From the NCBI GenBank assembly GCA_002189105.1, contig NIOB01000001.1, positions 744,001 through 808,000 on the forward strand: a DNA stretch of 64,000 bases. The letters are read 5' to 3'. Shown in pieces: positions 8,959-18,268 of this stretch. Every line of letters begins with the position of its first letter. Positions within the stretch are counted from its first letter, which is position 1. Source of the stretch: Saccharibacillus soli (GTDB lineage Bacteria; Bacillota; Bacilli; Paenibacillales; Paenibacillaceae). The notes under the pieces are model-generated. The model ran no database searches and was not told where the DNA came from. It was given only the letters and a program-made list of their open reading frames with translations. The position numbers were made by a program, and so were the translations under genes.

Positions 8959-10068
8959 ATGGGCGCGGCGATTCAGACGCTGACCGTTGAACTGGGTGAG
9001 CGTTCGTATCCGATCGTGATCGGTGGAGGCCTGCTGGCGCGTGCAGCCGATTATTTGCGTCAGGTGGGTGTGCCAGACAGGAGTCCGCTGATGATTGTAA
9101 CCGACGATAACGTGGCGCCGCTGTATCTGGAGAAGTTGGAAGCGGCGCTGACCAATGGAGGTTATCGGGTAGTCAGTGCTGTTGTACCGGCTGGCGAGCC
9201 ATCCAAATCGCTGGAGGTCTATAACGACCTGATTACCCAGGCCATTGAAGCCGGCTTGGATCGTTCTTCGTCAATCCTGGCGCTGGGCGGCGGCGTAGTG
9301 GGCGATCTGGCTGGATATGTCGCCGGGACTTATATGCGCGGCATTCGTTTTGTACAGGTGCCGACGACTATCCTCGCCCATGACAGCAGTGTAGGCGGCA
9401 AGGTAGCCGTTAACCATCCACTTGCCAAAAATATGATAGGCGTGTTCCATCAGCCCGAGCTGGTGCTCTACGATGTGGACACGCTCTCTACGCTGCCGCC
9501 GCGTGAAGTGCGTGCCGGACTTGCCGAAATGGTCAAGCACGGCCTGATCTGGGACCGCCAGTTCGCCGAGTGGTGTGAAGATCATGCGCAGCGTCTGCTG
9601 GAGCTTGAACCGGAGGCATTGATCTACGGATTGGAGCGGGGCTGCGCGATCAAGGCACAGATTGTCTCGCGCGACGAACGGGAGAACGATCTGCGGGCGA
9701 TCTTGAATCTTGGGCATACCCTGGGACATGCCATCGAAGCGGTAGCGGGATATGGACGTTTCCTGCACGGCGAAGCCATCGCTGTGGGTATGGCAGCCGC
9801 AGCCCTGCTGGGTGAAGAACGCGGCGGCGAGACCGGCCTGTATGCACAGACGATGTTGATGCTGGGGGCGCTTGAACTGCCAGTGACGCTGCCGGAGGAC
9901 ATGGATACCGAAGCGCTGATGAGCGCCATGCAGCGAGACAAGAAGTTCAGGGAAGGCAAAATGGTCTATATCGTGCCGACCAGCCTTGGGCAGGTGGAAA
10001 TCGCAAACGACGTCGAAGCGGACGAAGTTCGGGACATTATTGAACGGCTGAAGGAGAAGGAGGGATGA
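8959..10068 (+). CDS. aroB: 3-dehydroquinate synthase
   Basis: Second shikimate-pathway enzyme: cyclises DAHP to 3-dehydroquinate, using NAD and a metal ion. Features: PAGEPSKSL, the nucleotide-binding ALGGGVVGDLAGYVAGTYMR, the VPTTILAHDSSVGGKVAVNH block, and metal-ligand histidines in ILNLGHTLGHAIE and FLHGEAIAVGM. 369 residues, normal length. It overlaps aroH by 4 bases (ATGA). Confidence 0.96.
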   Translation: MGAAIQTLTVELGERSYPIVIGGGLLARAADYLRQVGVPDRSPLMIVTDDNVAPLYLEKLEAALTNGGYRVVSAVVPAGEPSKSLEVYNDLITQAIEAGLDRSSSILALGGGVVGDLAGYVAGTYMRGIRFVQVPTTILAHDSSVGGKVAVNHPLAKNMIGVFHQPELVLYDVDTLSTLPPREVRAGLAEMVKHGLIWDRQFAEWCEDHAQRLLELEPEALIYGLERGCAIKAQIVSRDERENDLRAILNLGHTLGHAIEAVAGYGRFLHGEAIAVGMAAAALLGEERGGETGLYAQTMLMLGALELPVTLPEDMDTEALMSAMQRDKKFREGKMVYIVPTSLGQVEIANDVEADEVRDIIERLKEKEG

Positions 10069-10454
10069 GCGTGATCTACAACCGAGGTATTCGCGGAGCG
10101 ACAACCGTCGAACATAACGACCGGGAAGAAATTTATGCCGCGACCGAAGAGTTGGTTGCGGAGATGATTGAGCGCAACAGCATCGATCCGGAGACAGTCA
10201 GCAATGTATGGATTACCGTTACGCATGATTTGAACGCAGCTTTTCCGGCAGTGGCTGTGCGCAAGCGCGCAGGCTGGGACTTTGTGCCGCTGATGTGTGC
10301 ATTGGAAGTGCCGGTCGAAGGCAGTCTTCCGCACTGCATCCGGTTGATGATTCAAGTCAATACGGAGAAAAGCCAGCGTGAGATTGAACACGTCTATCAG
10401 CGCGGAGCAACGGTGCTGCGGCCCGACCTGGTACGTCGTCCCAGTTCGATCTAA
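10065..10454 (+). CDS. aroH: Chorismate mutase, AroH type
   Basis: Monofunctional chorismate mutase of the small trimeric Bacillus AroH class; rearranges chorismate to prephenate for Phe and Tyr. 129 residues with RGIRGATTVEHNDREEI at the start and RKRAGWDFVPLMCALE containing active-site residues. ATG 10065 overlaps the aroB stop; GTG 10071 is an alternative start two codons in. A terminator follows, so the trp genes form a separate transcript. Confidence 0.94.
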   Translation: MSVIYNRGIRGATTVEHNDREEIYAATEELVAEMIERNSIDPETVSNVWITVTHDLNAAFPAVAVRKRAGWDFVPLMCALEVPVEGSLPHCIRLMIQVNTEKSQREIEHVYQRGATVLRPDLVRRPSSI

Positions 10455-10540
10455 GGTCACCCTAAGATCGCTTTGTGAGGCTGCCCATTCCTGTTCGCAG
10501 AGGAGCAGTCGGTTTACAACCAGCAGTAAAGAGCATCTAT

Positions 10541-10580
10541 AGGCTTTCCGATTCCGTTCGGGGATCGGAAAGCCTTTTTC
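10541..10580 (+). terminator. Terminator of aroC-aroB-aroH
   Basis: 12-bp perfect stem AGGCTTTCCGAT (10541-10552) with ATCGGAAAGCCT (10564-10575), extended inside by 3 pairs, followed by TTTTT. Confidence 0.9.
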
Positions 10581-10599
10581 CTAAAGAGGGGTTAGGCGC

Positions 10600-10628
10600 T
10601 TGCTATCGGTTCTGGAATCGGGTATAGT
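10600..10628 (+). promoter_or_regulatory. Sigma-A promoter of the trp operon
   Basis: TTGCTA (10600-10605), 17 bases, TATAGT (10623-10628). Expected transcription start near 10635, giving a leader of about 365 bases before trpD. Confidence 0.7.
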
Positions 10629-10634
10629 AAGGAA

Positions 10635-10998
10635 CAAAGTTAAGGATTCACATGGCTGCGCTGGAGACAGGAGTGTCTCTGGGTAGTGGTGGAGAATCGT
10701 GCGGTCCACAGGGACCAATGCAGTGTAGGCTGCAAGACAGAGCAGAGTCAGGCTGAGCAGAGTTAGCGTATAGGCAGTAGATTCACGGAATATCCTCCGC
10801 GAATGTATTCGGGCTATACATCAACGAATGCGATCCTTCGGAATCCGATTGGTAAGATGCGGCAGCCCCGCATATGACGCCATCGGCCAAAGACCTCTGC
10901 TGCGAAGCGGAGGTTTTTTTATATCTTCTGCGCAGCAGAATTCCGGCAGGCAGCCTCGGGCGCTCGAACATCATTCGACCTCGAAGGAGAGATTTGAT
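10635..10998 (+). promoter_or_regulatory. trp leader with candidate TRAP site and attenuator
   Basis: A 5' stem-loop GAGACA-GGAG-TGTCTC lies at 10664-10679. Next is a cluster of (G/U)AG triplets at 10726, 10740, 10745, 10755, 10760, 10764, 10771 and 10778 (first bases). The repeats contain AGCAGAG twice (10741-10747, 10756-10762), which is exactly complementary to CTCTGCT (10895-10901) in the 5' arm of the terminator at 10893-10920. Triplet-containing RNA can therefore pair as an antiterminator, and TRAP binding would release the terminator, the logic known from Bacillus subtilis. Triplet spacing is uneven (1 to 7 bases; optimal is 2-3). A hairpin ATGCGG/CCGCAT lies at 10857-10873. No T-box motif was found. 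Confidence 0.65.
10893..10920 (+). terminator. Attenuator terminator before trpD
   Basis: ACCTCTGCT (10893-10901) pairs with AGCGGAGGT (10906-10914, one U-G pair) around a GCGA loop and is followed by seven T. It lies inside the trp leader, 79 bases before trpD, so it must be conditional. Confidence 0.85.
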
Positions 10999-12087
10999 AT
11001 GCAGACATTCGGACAAGCTTTTGAACCACAGGATTCGCTGGGGCAGCCGCAGATGACACTTAACGTCAGAGACGCACTGGCTCTTGCTTCTGAAGGGGTA
11101 TCGCTGACGCGCGAACAGGCAAGAAGTGCCATGGAAGGGATCATGAGCGGCGAAGCAACGGCCGCGCAGATCGGCGGATTTCTGCTGGCGCTGCGGATGA
11201 AGGGAGAAACGGTAGAAGAAATCACTGGCTTTGCCGAGGCGATGCGCAGCTTCTCCGGTCGTGTGGGCACTTCCCGCGAACGTCTGCTGGATACCTGCGG
11301 GACAGGCGGTTCGGGTATCCATAAATTCAATATCTCGACAGCCTCCGCGCTGATTGCTTCCTCCGCTTCGGTTCGAGTAGCCAAACACGGCAATCGCTCC
11401 GCCAGCGGCCGTGCCGGCAGCGCCGACGTGCTGGAAGCGCTCGGCGTCAATATTGGACTGACGGGCAGCCAGGCGGCAGATTGCCTGGATCGCATCGGCA
11501 TCTGCTTCCTGTTCGCGCAGACGTATCATCCGTCGATGAAGCATGCGGCTGCACCGCGCCGCGAATTGGGCGTCCGCACGGTATTCAACCTGCTGGGCCC
11601 ACTGACCAATCCGGCTGGCGCCGACCGTCAGGTCCTCGGTCTGTATGACGCCAGCCGTACCGAGCAGATTGCCTCGGTACTCGGCAATCTGGGCGCGAAG
11701 CGCGCGATGGTCGTCGCGGGACTCGACGGCCTGGACGAGATCAGCGTATCCGGCCCAACGCGGGTGTCGGAGCTGAAGAACGGAGTCGTTCACACTTACG
11801 ACATCACCCCTGAGGAACTGGGGCTGGAACGCCATCCGATCGAAGCCATTCTTGGCGGTGACGCAGCGGACAACGCCCGTATCGTCCGTGCGGTACTGGC
11901 GGGCGAACGCGGTGCGCGGCGCGACATCGTGCTGGCAAACGCGGGAGCCTGCATTTATACGGCGGGAGCAGCTGCGGATCTGGCTGAAGGGGTACGGATC
12001 GCGGCAGACATCGTGGACTCGGGCCTGGCCCTGAATAAGCTGGAACAATTAGTGCAGGTAACGGAGGAATGTGGATATGTATCTTGA
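10999..12087 (+). CDS. trpD: Anthranilate phosphoribosyltransferase
   Basis: Second tryptophan-specific enzyme: joins anthranilate to PRPP. The phosphate-binding motif DTCGTGGSGIHKFNIST and KHGNRSASGRAGSADVLEAL are present, with FLFAQTYHPSMK and NLLGPLTNPAGA further on. ATG 10999 has AAGGAGA at 10984-10990. Longer in-frame starts (from 10828) run through the attenuator and are rejected. 362 residues, about 20 longer than usual because of an N-terminal extension. It is the first gene of the transcript: trpE, normally upstream, is missing. It overlaps trpC by 11 bases. Confidence 0.95.
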   Translation: MQTFGQAFEPQDSLGQPQMTLNVRDALALASEGVSLTREQARSAMEGIMSGEATAAQIGGFLLALRMKGETVEEITGFAEAMRSFSGRVGTSRERLLDTCGTGGSGIHKFNISTASALIASSASVRVAKHGNRSASGRAGSADVLEALGVNIGLTGSQAADCLDRIGICFLFAQTYHPSMKHAAAPRRELGVRTVFNLLGPLTNPAGADRQVLGLYDASRTEQIASVLGNLGAKRAMVVAGLDGLDEISVSGPTRVSELKNGVVHTYDITPEELGLERHPIEAILGGDAADNARIVRAVLAGERGARRDIVLANAGACIYTAGAAADLAEGVRIAADIVDSGLALNKLEQLVQVTEECGYVS

Positions 12088-12904
12088 TCGCATCGTAGAG
12101 ACGAAGAAGAAGGAAGTTCAAGTTCTCAAAGAGACCTTCAATCTAGCGGAGGCAGAAGCCCGGATTGCGTCCATGCCGCCTACACTTGGCTTTGAAGCCG
12201 CGCTGCGTCAACCCAAGCGGCGCGAGATGGCGTTGATCGCCGAGGTCAAGAAGGCTTCGCCTTCCAAGGGGTTGATTCGGGAAGATTTCCATCCCGTAGA
12301 GCTGGCTCGTGCTTACGAGGCGGCAGGTGCAGACTGCCTATCCGTATTAACCGATCGGGATTACTTCCAGGGCAGCCCTGAATATCTGACAAATATTCGT
12401 GCAGCCGTCAAGCTGCCGCTGCTGCGCAAGGACTTCGTGATCGATGAGACGCAGATCTACGAAGCCCGCTTGATTGGCGCCGACGCGGTGCTGCTGATCG
12501 CCGCCATTCTGCCTGTAGAGCGGCTTCGGCAGTTGAAGACAGTCGCTGAATCGCTGGGACTGGATACTTTGATCGAGATCCATAACGCGGAAGAACTCGA
12601 TCAGGTTCTTCAGGTCACGGATCGGGGGCTGATTGGGGTAAACAACCGGAACCTGCATACGTTCGAGACCGATCTGGCTACCACGGTTGACCTGGCCAAG
12701 AGAGTGCCGGAACAGGCGCTGCTGATTAGCGAGAGTGCGATTCGCACCGCAGAGGACATTGCTTATGTCCGAGGCGGCGGCGCACGCGGCGTGCTGATCG
12801 GGGAGACGTTTATGCGCCGACCGGATATTGGCGAAGCCGTGGCGGACGTAATGGGTCCGCTGCATCTGGAAGCAGGGTCGCCCCGGGCGGAGGAAGCCCG
12901 ATGA
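12077..12904 (+). CDS. trpC: Indole-3-glycerol phosphate synthase
   Basis: Closes the indole ring from carboxyphenylamino-deoxyribulose phosphate; TIM barrel. Motifs: LIAEVKKASPSKGLIREDF (catalytic Lys and phosphate site), LSVLTDRDYFQGS, LLRKDFVIDETQIYEAR, GVNNRNLHTFE and LISESAI. ATG 12077 fits GGAGG at 12063-12067; the GTG at 12071 is too near to it. 275 residues. Four-base overlap with trpF. Confidence 0.95.
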   Translation: MYLDRIVETKKKEVQVLKETFNLAEAEARIASMPPTLGFEAALRQPKRREMALIAEVKKASPSKGLIREDFHPVELARAYEAAGADCLSVLTDRDYFQGSPEYLTNIRAAVKLPLLRKDFVIDETQIYEARLIGADAVLLIAAILPVERLRQLKTVAESLGLDTLIEIHNAEELDQVLQVTDRGLIGVNNRNLHTFETDLATTVDLAKRVPEQALLISESAIRTAEDIAYVRGGGARGVLIGETFMRRPDIGEAVADVMGPLHLEAGSPRAEEAR

Positions 12905-13656
12905 CGCAGGTGAAGATCTGCGGCATCACCACGCCCGAGGCTCTGCGTCGGGCGGCGGAGCTTCAGGTCGAGTACATCGGCCTGGTCTTTGCGCCCAGCA
13001 GGCGGCGGGTGGAGCCGGAGACGGCAGGGCGGCTGATAACGGAGCTGCGAAGCTGGCGGCAGGAGCAGCCCTACTCCGGCGGTGCTTCCGCGGCGCGCGA
13101 AGAAGCGGCGAAGCCGCAGGTCGTGGGGGTGTTCGTAGACCCCCCAATGGACGAACTGGATCGTGCGCTTGCAGCCGCACCGCTGGACGTCGTGCAGCTG
13201 CATGGCCAGGAAAGCCCGGAATTCTGCCGGGCGGTGCGGGAACGCTTCGGGGTGAGGGTGTTCAAGGCGTCTTCGATCCGTGAAGACGGTTCGTTCTCCG
13301 GCTCCGGACAGGAAGCCGAAGACGGCTTGACCGTGGATCATGCGAAGCGGGCGGCATCCATCGCCGCCGCCTATCAGGGCACCGTCGATACGCTGCTGAT
13401 CGACACGCATGATCCGCTCTACGGCGGCGGTTCCGGTCGCACATTCAATTGGGAGATTATTCCGCTGTATCAGAAAGCGGCGCATGCCCGCGGGTTGAAG
13501 CTGTTTGTAGCGGGTGGCCTGAATCCAGGCAACGCCGGGGAATTGATTCGACATTACAAGCCAGATGGCGTTGACGTCTCAAGCGGTGTCGAGACGGACG
13601 GCCACAAGGATCTTCATAAAATGACTTTATTCGCAGAAAGGGTGGCTTTATCATGA
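12901..13656 (+). CDS. trpF: Phosphoribosylanthranilate isomerase
   Basis: Amadori rearrangement of N-(5-phosphoribosyl)anthranilate; TIM barrel. [11 protein letters not shown] carries the catalytic Cys; [19 protein letters not shown] and [13 protein letters not shown] follow, and [10 protein letters not shown] supports the phosphate site, with [13 protein letters not shown] at the end. It is 251 residues, longer than the roughly 210 typical, because of a GC-rich low-complexity insert around residues 52-72 and another near 137-150. Both overlaps (trpC, trpB) are 4 bases. Confidence 0.94.
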   Translation: MTQVKICGITTPEALRRAAELQVEYIGLVFAPSRRRVEPETAGRLITELRSWRQEQPYSGGASAAREEAAKPQVVGVFVDPPMDELDRALAAAPLDVVQLHGQESPEFCRAVRERFGVRVFKASSIREDGSFSGSGQEAEDGLTVDHAKRAASIAAAYQGTVDTLLIDTHDPLYGGGSGRTFNWEIIPLYQKAAHARGLKLFVAGGLNPGNAGELIRHYKPDGVDVSSGVETDGHKDLHKMTLFAERVALS

Positions 13657-14858
13657 TTCAGCAGGTACCGGACGCAAAAGGACGCTATGGCGATTTTGGG
13701 GGACGTTTCGTTCCCGAGACGCTGATGAACGCATTGATCGAACTCGAACAGGCCTATCTGCATTATTCGGCGGATGAAGACTTTAATGCGGAACTGAATG
13801 ATCTGCTCAAACAATATTCCGGTCGGGAGACGCCGCTGTATCATGCCAAGCGGCTGACCGAACATTTTGGTGGAGCCAAGATTTATCTCAAGCGTGAGGA
13901 TCTGAACCACACTGGAGCGCACAAGATCAACAATGCGCTGGGTCAGGGGCTGCTGGCTGTTCGTATGGGCAAAAAGAAAGTTATTGCCGAAACCGGCGCT
14001 GGTCAGCACGGGGTTGCTACAGCGACGGTAGCCGCGCTGTTGGGTCTGGAGTGTAAAGTATTTATGGGTGAAGAAGACATGCACCGTCAGCAGCTCAACG
14101 TATTCCGGATGAAGATGCTGGGGGCGGAAGTGGTGCCAGTCATCTCTGGAACAAAGACGCTCAAGGACGCAGGCAACGAAGCGCTGCGCTACTGGGTCAG
14201 CAACGTGCAGGACACATTTTACATTCTCGGTTCGGCCGTTGGCCCGCATCCGTATCCGCTGATGGTGCGCAACTTCCAGCGCGTAATTGGCGATGAGACG
14301 CGCCGTCAGATTCTGGAGAGCGAAGGTCGTCTGCCGAATACCATCGTAGCCGCAGTTGGCGGCGGCAGCAACGCGATCGGCATGTTTTATCCGTTTGTCC
14401 ACGACCATGATGTCAAGCTCGTGGGCGTTGAAGCGGCAGGTAAAGGAATTGATACCCCACTGCATGCAGCAACCATGACGCTGGGCACCAAAGGCGTATT
14501 CCAGGGTTCGATGAGTTATCTGCTCCAAGATGAATACGGTCAGGTGCAGCCTGCCCACTCGATCTCGGCAGGGCTCGATTATCCGGGCGTAGGACCCGAA
14601 CATTCCTATCTCAAAGACACTAAACGGGCAGAGTATCAGCCCATTACCGATGAGGAAGCATTGGATGCGCTCAAGCTGCTGTGCCGCACGGAAGGGATCA
14701 TTCCGGCGCTGGAATCCGCTCATGCGCTGGCGCAGGCCGGCAAGATTGCGCCTACGCTCGGATCGGATCAACTTCTTGTCGTCTGCCTGTCAGGGCGCGG
14801 TGACAAAGATGTGGAGTCCATCATGGCTTATGAGAACAAAGGAGGAGACGCCGAATGA
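13653..14858 (+). CDS. trpB: Tryptophan synthase beta subunit
   Basis: PLP enzyme that condenses indole with serine. [16 protein letters not shown] is the classic N-terminus; the PLP lysine is in [32 protein letters not shown] and the phosphate-binding [11 protein letters not shown] are intact. 401 residues. It overlaps both neighbours by 4 bases (ATGA), so trpF-trpB-trpA are translationally coupled. Confidence 0.97.
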   Translation: MIQQVPDAKGRYGDFGGRFVPETLMNALIELEQAYLHYSADEDFNAELNDLLKQYSGRETPLYHAKRLTEHFGGAKIYLKREDLNHTGAHKINNALGQGLLAVRMGKKKVIAETGAGQHGVATATVAALLGLECKVFMGEEDMHRQQLNVFRMKMLGAEVVPVISGTKTLKDAGNEALRYWVSNVQDTFYILGSAVGPHPYPLMVRNFQRVIGDETRRQILESEGRLPNTIVAAVGGGSNAIGMFYPFVHDHDVKLVGVEAAGKGIDTPLHAATMTLGTKGVFQGSMSYLLQDEYGQVQPAHSISAGLDYPGVGPEHSYLKDTKRAEYQPITDEEALDALKLLCRTEGIIPALESAHALAQAGKIAPTLGSDQLLVVCLSGRGDKDVESIMAYENKGGDAE

Positions 14859-15742
14859 CCATCCAACAGAATCTGATCGGGCGAATCGCCCTGAATCCAA
14901 CCGCAGAAGGCGGATTGTCCGCAGGCGCCTCGCAGACCAACGCCATTGAAGAGACCTTCCGGCGGATTGGCGAACAAGGTGGAACAGCGCTTATTCCGTT
15001 TCTAACGGTTGGAGATCCAGACATCGAGACGACGCTGGAAATTATCGAGCAGTTGGAAGCTGCGGGCGCCGATGTACTGGAGCTGGGCGTACCGTATTCC
15101 GATCCACTGGCTGACGGTCCTGTCATCCAGCGGGCTTCCGCCCGTGCCCTCCAGCAGCTCATCAGCGTGCGTACCTGCCTGGAAGTCGCCCAGCAGGCGA
15201 GGGAACGTGGGGTGAAAATGCCGTTTGTACTCTTCACGTATTACAATCCGGTGCTGCAAACCGGTTTGGATACGTTCTTCGATGAGGCGGCTGCCCATGG
15301 CATTAGTGGACTCATCATCCCGGATCTTCCGCACGAAGAATCAGCGGATGTACTGGAACGTGCCGATCGGGCGAATCTGGCGTTGATTCCGCTGGTTGCT
15401 CCGACATCCAGTGAACGAATTGAGAAAATTCTGCGTAACGGTCGTGGCTTCGTCTACTGCGTATCGTCTCTGGGTGTTACGGGTGAACGCGCATCCTTCC
15501 ATGAAGGCGTAGACGCCTTTATCCGCGATGTTCGTTCCCGTACGAATCTGCCTGTAGCGGTTGGCTTTGGTATCTCCAGTCGGGAACAAGTTGAGCGGTT
15601 TGCGCAGTCCTGCGACGGCGTGGTTGTCGGCAGCGCCATCGTTCGCAAGATCGAATCATTGATCCCCAATCTGATGAACGCTGACCAGCGCGAAGATGCA
15701 CTCTTGCAAATTCGCAAATTTGTGGCAGAATTAAAGGTATAA
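14855..15742 (+). CDS. trpA: Tryptophan synthase alpha subunit
   Basis: Cleaves indole-3-glycerol phosphate and passes indole to TrpB. Catalytic residues lie in [18 protein letters not shown] and [16 protein letters not shown]; the phosphate-binding VAVGFGIS and GVVVGSAIV are present. 295 residues, with about 25 extra at the N-terminus before the normal family start (NAIEETFRR); no better start with a ribosome site was found, and ATG 14855 has GGAGGAG upstream and overlaps trpB. Last of the trp genes, followed by a 163-base gap. Confidence 0.95.
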   Translation: MTIQQNLIGRIALNPTAEGGLSAGASQTNAIEETFRRIGEQGGTALIPFLTVGDPDIETTLEIIEQLEAAGADVLELGVPYSDPLADGPVIQRASARALQQLISVRTCLEVAQQARERGVKMPFVLFTYYNPVLQTGLDTFFDEAAAHGISGLIIPDLPHEESADVLERADRANLALIPLVAPTSSERIEKILRNGRGFVYCVSSLGVTGERASFHEGVDAFIRDVRSRTNLPVAVGFGISSREQVERFAQSCDGVVVGSAIVRKIESLIPNLMNADQREDALLQIRKFVAELKV

Positions 15743-15764
15743 CGGTTTTGCACCTGGAGCAAGC

Positions 15765-15805
15765 GAACACAGACGAGCGGCCGATGGGGTCGTCCGTCTG
15801 TGTTC
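15765..15805. repeat. Inverted repeat between trpA and hisC
   Basis: GAACACAGACG (15765-15775) is the exact reverse complement of CGTCTGTGTTC (15795-15805), a 19-base loop apart. It lacks a T-run, so it is not a standard terminator; it could slow decay or processing between trpA and hisC. Confidence 0.6.
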
Positions 15806-15905
15806 CCTATGTTCGCTTCCTGCGCAAGCCTATACTTTTAGCGTAGTTGCGTCCTGACACTGTCGCACTGCAACACGCCAAATCAGGAAAGTAGGGGAAT
15901 GATCC

Positions 15906-17003
15906 ATGCAGCCTAAAGCGCATATTGTTGACCTTCCGGTCTACCAACCCGGTAAACCGATTGAAGAAGTCCAAAAAGAATACGGTCTCAGCGAAGTCGT
16001 CAAACTGGCTTCAAACGAAAACCCGTACGGTTTTTCCCCTCGCGTCAAAGCGGCGATTGAAGAGGAACTGACCAAATTCAACCTGTATCCGGACGGCGGA
16101 GCGGTCGAACTGACGGCTGCGGTAGCCGAACATCTGTCTGTAAACCCGGATCAGATTATTTTCGGCTGCGGCTCCGATGAGGTGATTGCTCTGATCGCTC
16201 GTGCGTTCCTGTCGGAAGGTGACGAGAATATCATGGCAGACGCTACCTTCTCCGTTTACAAGAGCAACGCTGACATTGAGAAGGCCACCAGCATCGAAGT
16301 CCCACTGCAAGCGGGTAAACATGATCTGGATGCGATGCTCGCGGCGGTGACGGATCGAACGAAGATCGTCTGGATCTGCAATCCCAACAACCCGACGGGC
16401 ACCATCGTAAGCGAAACGGAATTGAAAAGCTTCCTGGACCGCGTACCGTCTTCGGTGATGGTCGTGCTGGACGAAGCTTATTTTGAATATGTGACCGACG
16501 AGGAATACCCGGACGGCACGAAGCTGCTCTCGCAATATCCAAACGTGGTGGTGCTGCGGACGTTCTCCAAGATCTATGGACTGGCTGCCCTGCGTATCGG
16601 TTACGGTGTAGGCCAGGCTTCGGTCATCCGCTCGATCAATCAGGTGCGCGAGCCGTTTAATACGACCCGCATCGCTCAGGCTGCGGCCAAGGCTGCGCTG
16701 GCCGATCAGGAATTTGTCACTTCATGCCGCGAGAAAAATGCGGAAGGTCTTGCGTTCCTTCAGCAGGAATTTGATCGTCTGGGACTGTACCATCTGCCAG
16801 CAAACGGCAACTTCATCATGGTGGATACGAAACAACCTGCCTTGGAACTGTTCCAGCGGATGCTGCAAAAGGGCGTCATCGCCCGTGCGGGCTTCAAGCT
16901 TTATCCAACGTATCTGCGTGTGACGGTTGGTTCTCCAAGAGAGAACGAGATCTTCATCCGTACGTTTGAAGAAGCATTGAATGAACAGGAAGCCACCGTC
17001 TAA
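15906..17003 (+). CDS. hisC: Histidinol-phosphate / aromatic aminotransferase
   Basis: PLP aminotransferase that acts on histidinol phosphate and, in Bacillus, also transaminates the aromatic keto acids. 365 residues. KLASNENPYGFSP at the start, WICNPNNPTGTIV, VVLDEAYFEY and the PLP-lysine motif RTFSKIYGLAALRIGYG. GTAGGGG precedes ATG 15906. Its place between trpA and tyrA matches the Bacillus supraoperon, supporting the dual role. Confidence 0.93.
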   Translation: MQPKAHIVDLPVYQPGKPIEEVQKEYGLSEVVKLASNENPYGFSPRVKAAIEEELTKFNLYPDGGAVELTAAVAEHLSVNPDQIIFGCGSDEVIALIARAFLSEGDENIMADATFSVYKSNADIEKATSIEVPLQAGKHDLDAMLAAVTDRTKIVWICNPNNPTGTIVSETELKSFLDRVPSSVMVVLDEAYFEYVTDEEYPDGTKLLSQYPNVVVLRTFSKIYGLAALRIGYGVGQASVIRSINQVREPFNTTRIAQAAAKAALADQEFVTSCREKNAEGLAFLQQEFDRLGLYHLPANGNFIMVDTKQPALELFQRMLQKGVIARAGFKLYPTYLRVTVGSPRENEIFIRTFEEALNEQEATV

Positions 17004-17050
17004 GACGACGGATGCTCCTGTAACCCCTAACGAAGCGAGGCTGACCTCTT

Positions 17051-18139
17051 ATGAAAATTGCCGTGATCGGCGTTGGACTGATCGGCGGCTCGCTCGCGTT
17101 ATGCTTCCGCGGGAAGCCTGGCGTTGAGCTGGTCGGCTTCTCCCACCGACAGGATCTGGCCGATCTGTGCGTGGAACGCGGAGTCGTAGACTCCGCGACC
17201 TTGTCGCTGGAAGAAGCGGTATCGGATGCCGACTTTATTTTTCTCTCCACCCCTGTAGGGCTTCTGGAGACGTATCTGGAACAAATTCAGGCGCTGCCGT
17301 TAAAAAAAGGCTGTATCGTCACGGATGTGGGCAGCACCAAGGCATCCATTGCCACACGGGCAAGAGAACTGGATTGGGGCGACGCTTGCTTTATTGGCGG
17401 TCATCCCATGGCCGGTTCGGAACGCTCGGGTGTACAGGCTGCCACTTCGCTGCTCTTTGAGAATGCTTATTACGTGCTGACGCCAGAGCCGGACACCGAC
17501 CCGCAGGCGACCGAAGCGTTAAGCCGACTGCTCTCGTTTACCCGTGCCAAAGTCATCTGCATGGAACCGGCACAGCATGACGAGATTGTAGGCGCAATCA
17601 GCCATCTGCCTCATATCATCGCTGTAGCGTTGGTGAACCAGATCAGCGGTTACCATGACAGCAATCCGCTGTATCGTACGCTTGCCGCAGGTGGTTTTCG
17701 GGACATTACCCGGATTGCCTCCAGCGACCCGGTCGTCTGGCGTGACATTTTGCTAAACAACCGCTTCAACCTTTTAAAGCTTCTACGCGACTGGAATCAG
17801 CAGGTGGAAGGGTTTATCGATCAATTGGAACGAGAAGACGGAGAAGGCATCTCTGCGCGTTTTCAGGAGGCTGGAGACTTCCGCAATGAGCTGCCGGAAC
17901 GTCGCAAAGGCGTCATTGCCAAGACCTACGATCTGTATCTCGACGTTCCCGACCATCCGGGGATCATCGGACGCATTACCACTGAGCTTGGCTCACGCGG
18001 CATCAACCTGAGCAACTTGCAGATCATCGAGAGCCGGGAAGATGTGCCGGGTCTGATGCGCCTGTCGTTCCGTGATGAGGTGCAGATGGAGCGGGCTAGG
18101 GAAGCGCTGGAAAGCCTGGAGTTTGACGTATACGCCTGA
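17051..18139 (+). CDS. tyrA: Prephenate dehydrogenase with ACT domain
   Basis: NAD(P)-dependent oxidative decarboxylation of prephenate to 4-hydroxyphenylpyruvate. Rossmann motif IGVGLIGGSLALCF, the GGHPMAGSERSG active-site block and HDEIVGAISHLPHIIA. A C-terminal ACT domain (about residues 292-362, LYLDVPDHPGIIGRITTELG) is probably the tyrosine feedback site. 362 residues. Last gene of the supraoperon; the aroA (EPSP synthase) gene usually found next in Bacillus is not here. Confidence 0.95.
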   Translation: MKIAVIGVGLIGGSLALCFRGKPGVELVGFSHRQDLADLCVERGVVDSATLSLEEAVSDADFIFLSTPVGLLETYLEQIQALPLKKGCIVTDVGSTKASIATRARELDWGDACFIGGHPMAGSERSGVQAATSLLFENAYYVLTPEPDTDPQATEALSRLLSFTRAKVICMEPAQHDEIVGAISHLPHIIAVALVNQISGYHDSNPLYRTLAAGGFRDITRIASSDPVVWRDILLNNRFNLLKLLRDWNQQVEGFIDQLEREDGEGISARFQEAGDFRNELPERRKGVIAKTYDLYLDVPDHPGIIGRITTELGSRGINLSNLQIIESREDVPGLMRLSFRDEVQMERAREALESLEFDVYA

Positions 18140-18161
18140 GCAGCAGTTCGATTGATGGGAG

Positions 18162-18196
18162 ACAAGACCTTCGGCATCGCCGAGGGTCTTGTTTAT
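18162..18196 (+). terminator. Terminator after tyrA
   Basis: A 14-pair stem, ACAAGACCTTCGGC (18162-18175) with GCCGAGGGTCTTGT (18179-18192) around ATC, with one U-G pair; the downstream T-run is weak. Confidence 0.65.
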
Positions 18197-18233
18197 ACCC
18201 CTTAACTTTTCAACAAAAAAGGAAAAGAAAGCG

Positions 18234-18262
18234 TTGACAATTTGGAAGCGTATACATATAAT
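18234..18262 (+). promoter_or_regulatory. Consensus sigma-A promoter for small RNA
   Basis: TTGACA (18234-18239), 17 bases, TATAAT (18257-18262): both boxes match the consensus exactly, the strongest promoter in the window. Confidence 0.8.
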
Positions 18263-18268
18263 AAAACT

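Noticed and set aside
10652-10756. Leader peptide ORF in the trp leader (ATG 10652, 34 codons)
   Set aside because: It has no tryptophan codons and only a weak AAGGA ribosome site; the GAG/TAG triplets and competing hairpins explain the region better.
10828-10998. N-terminal extension of trpD from the longer in-frame start
   Set aside because: It would translate through the attenuator terminator; ATG 10999 has a proper ribosome site and matches the family start.
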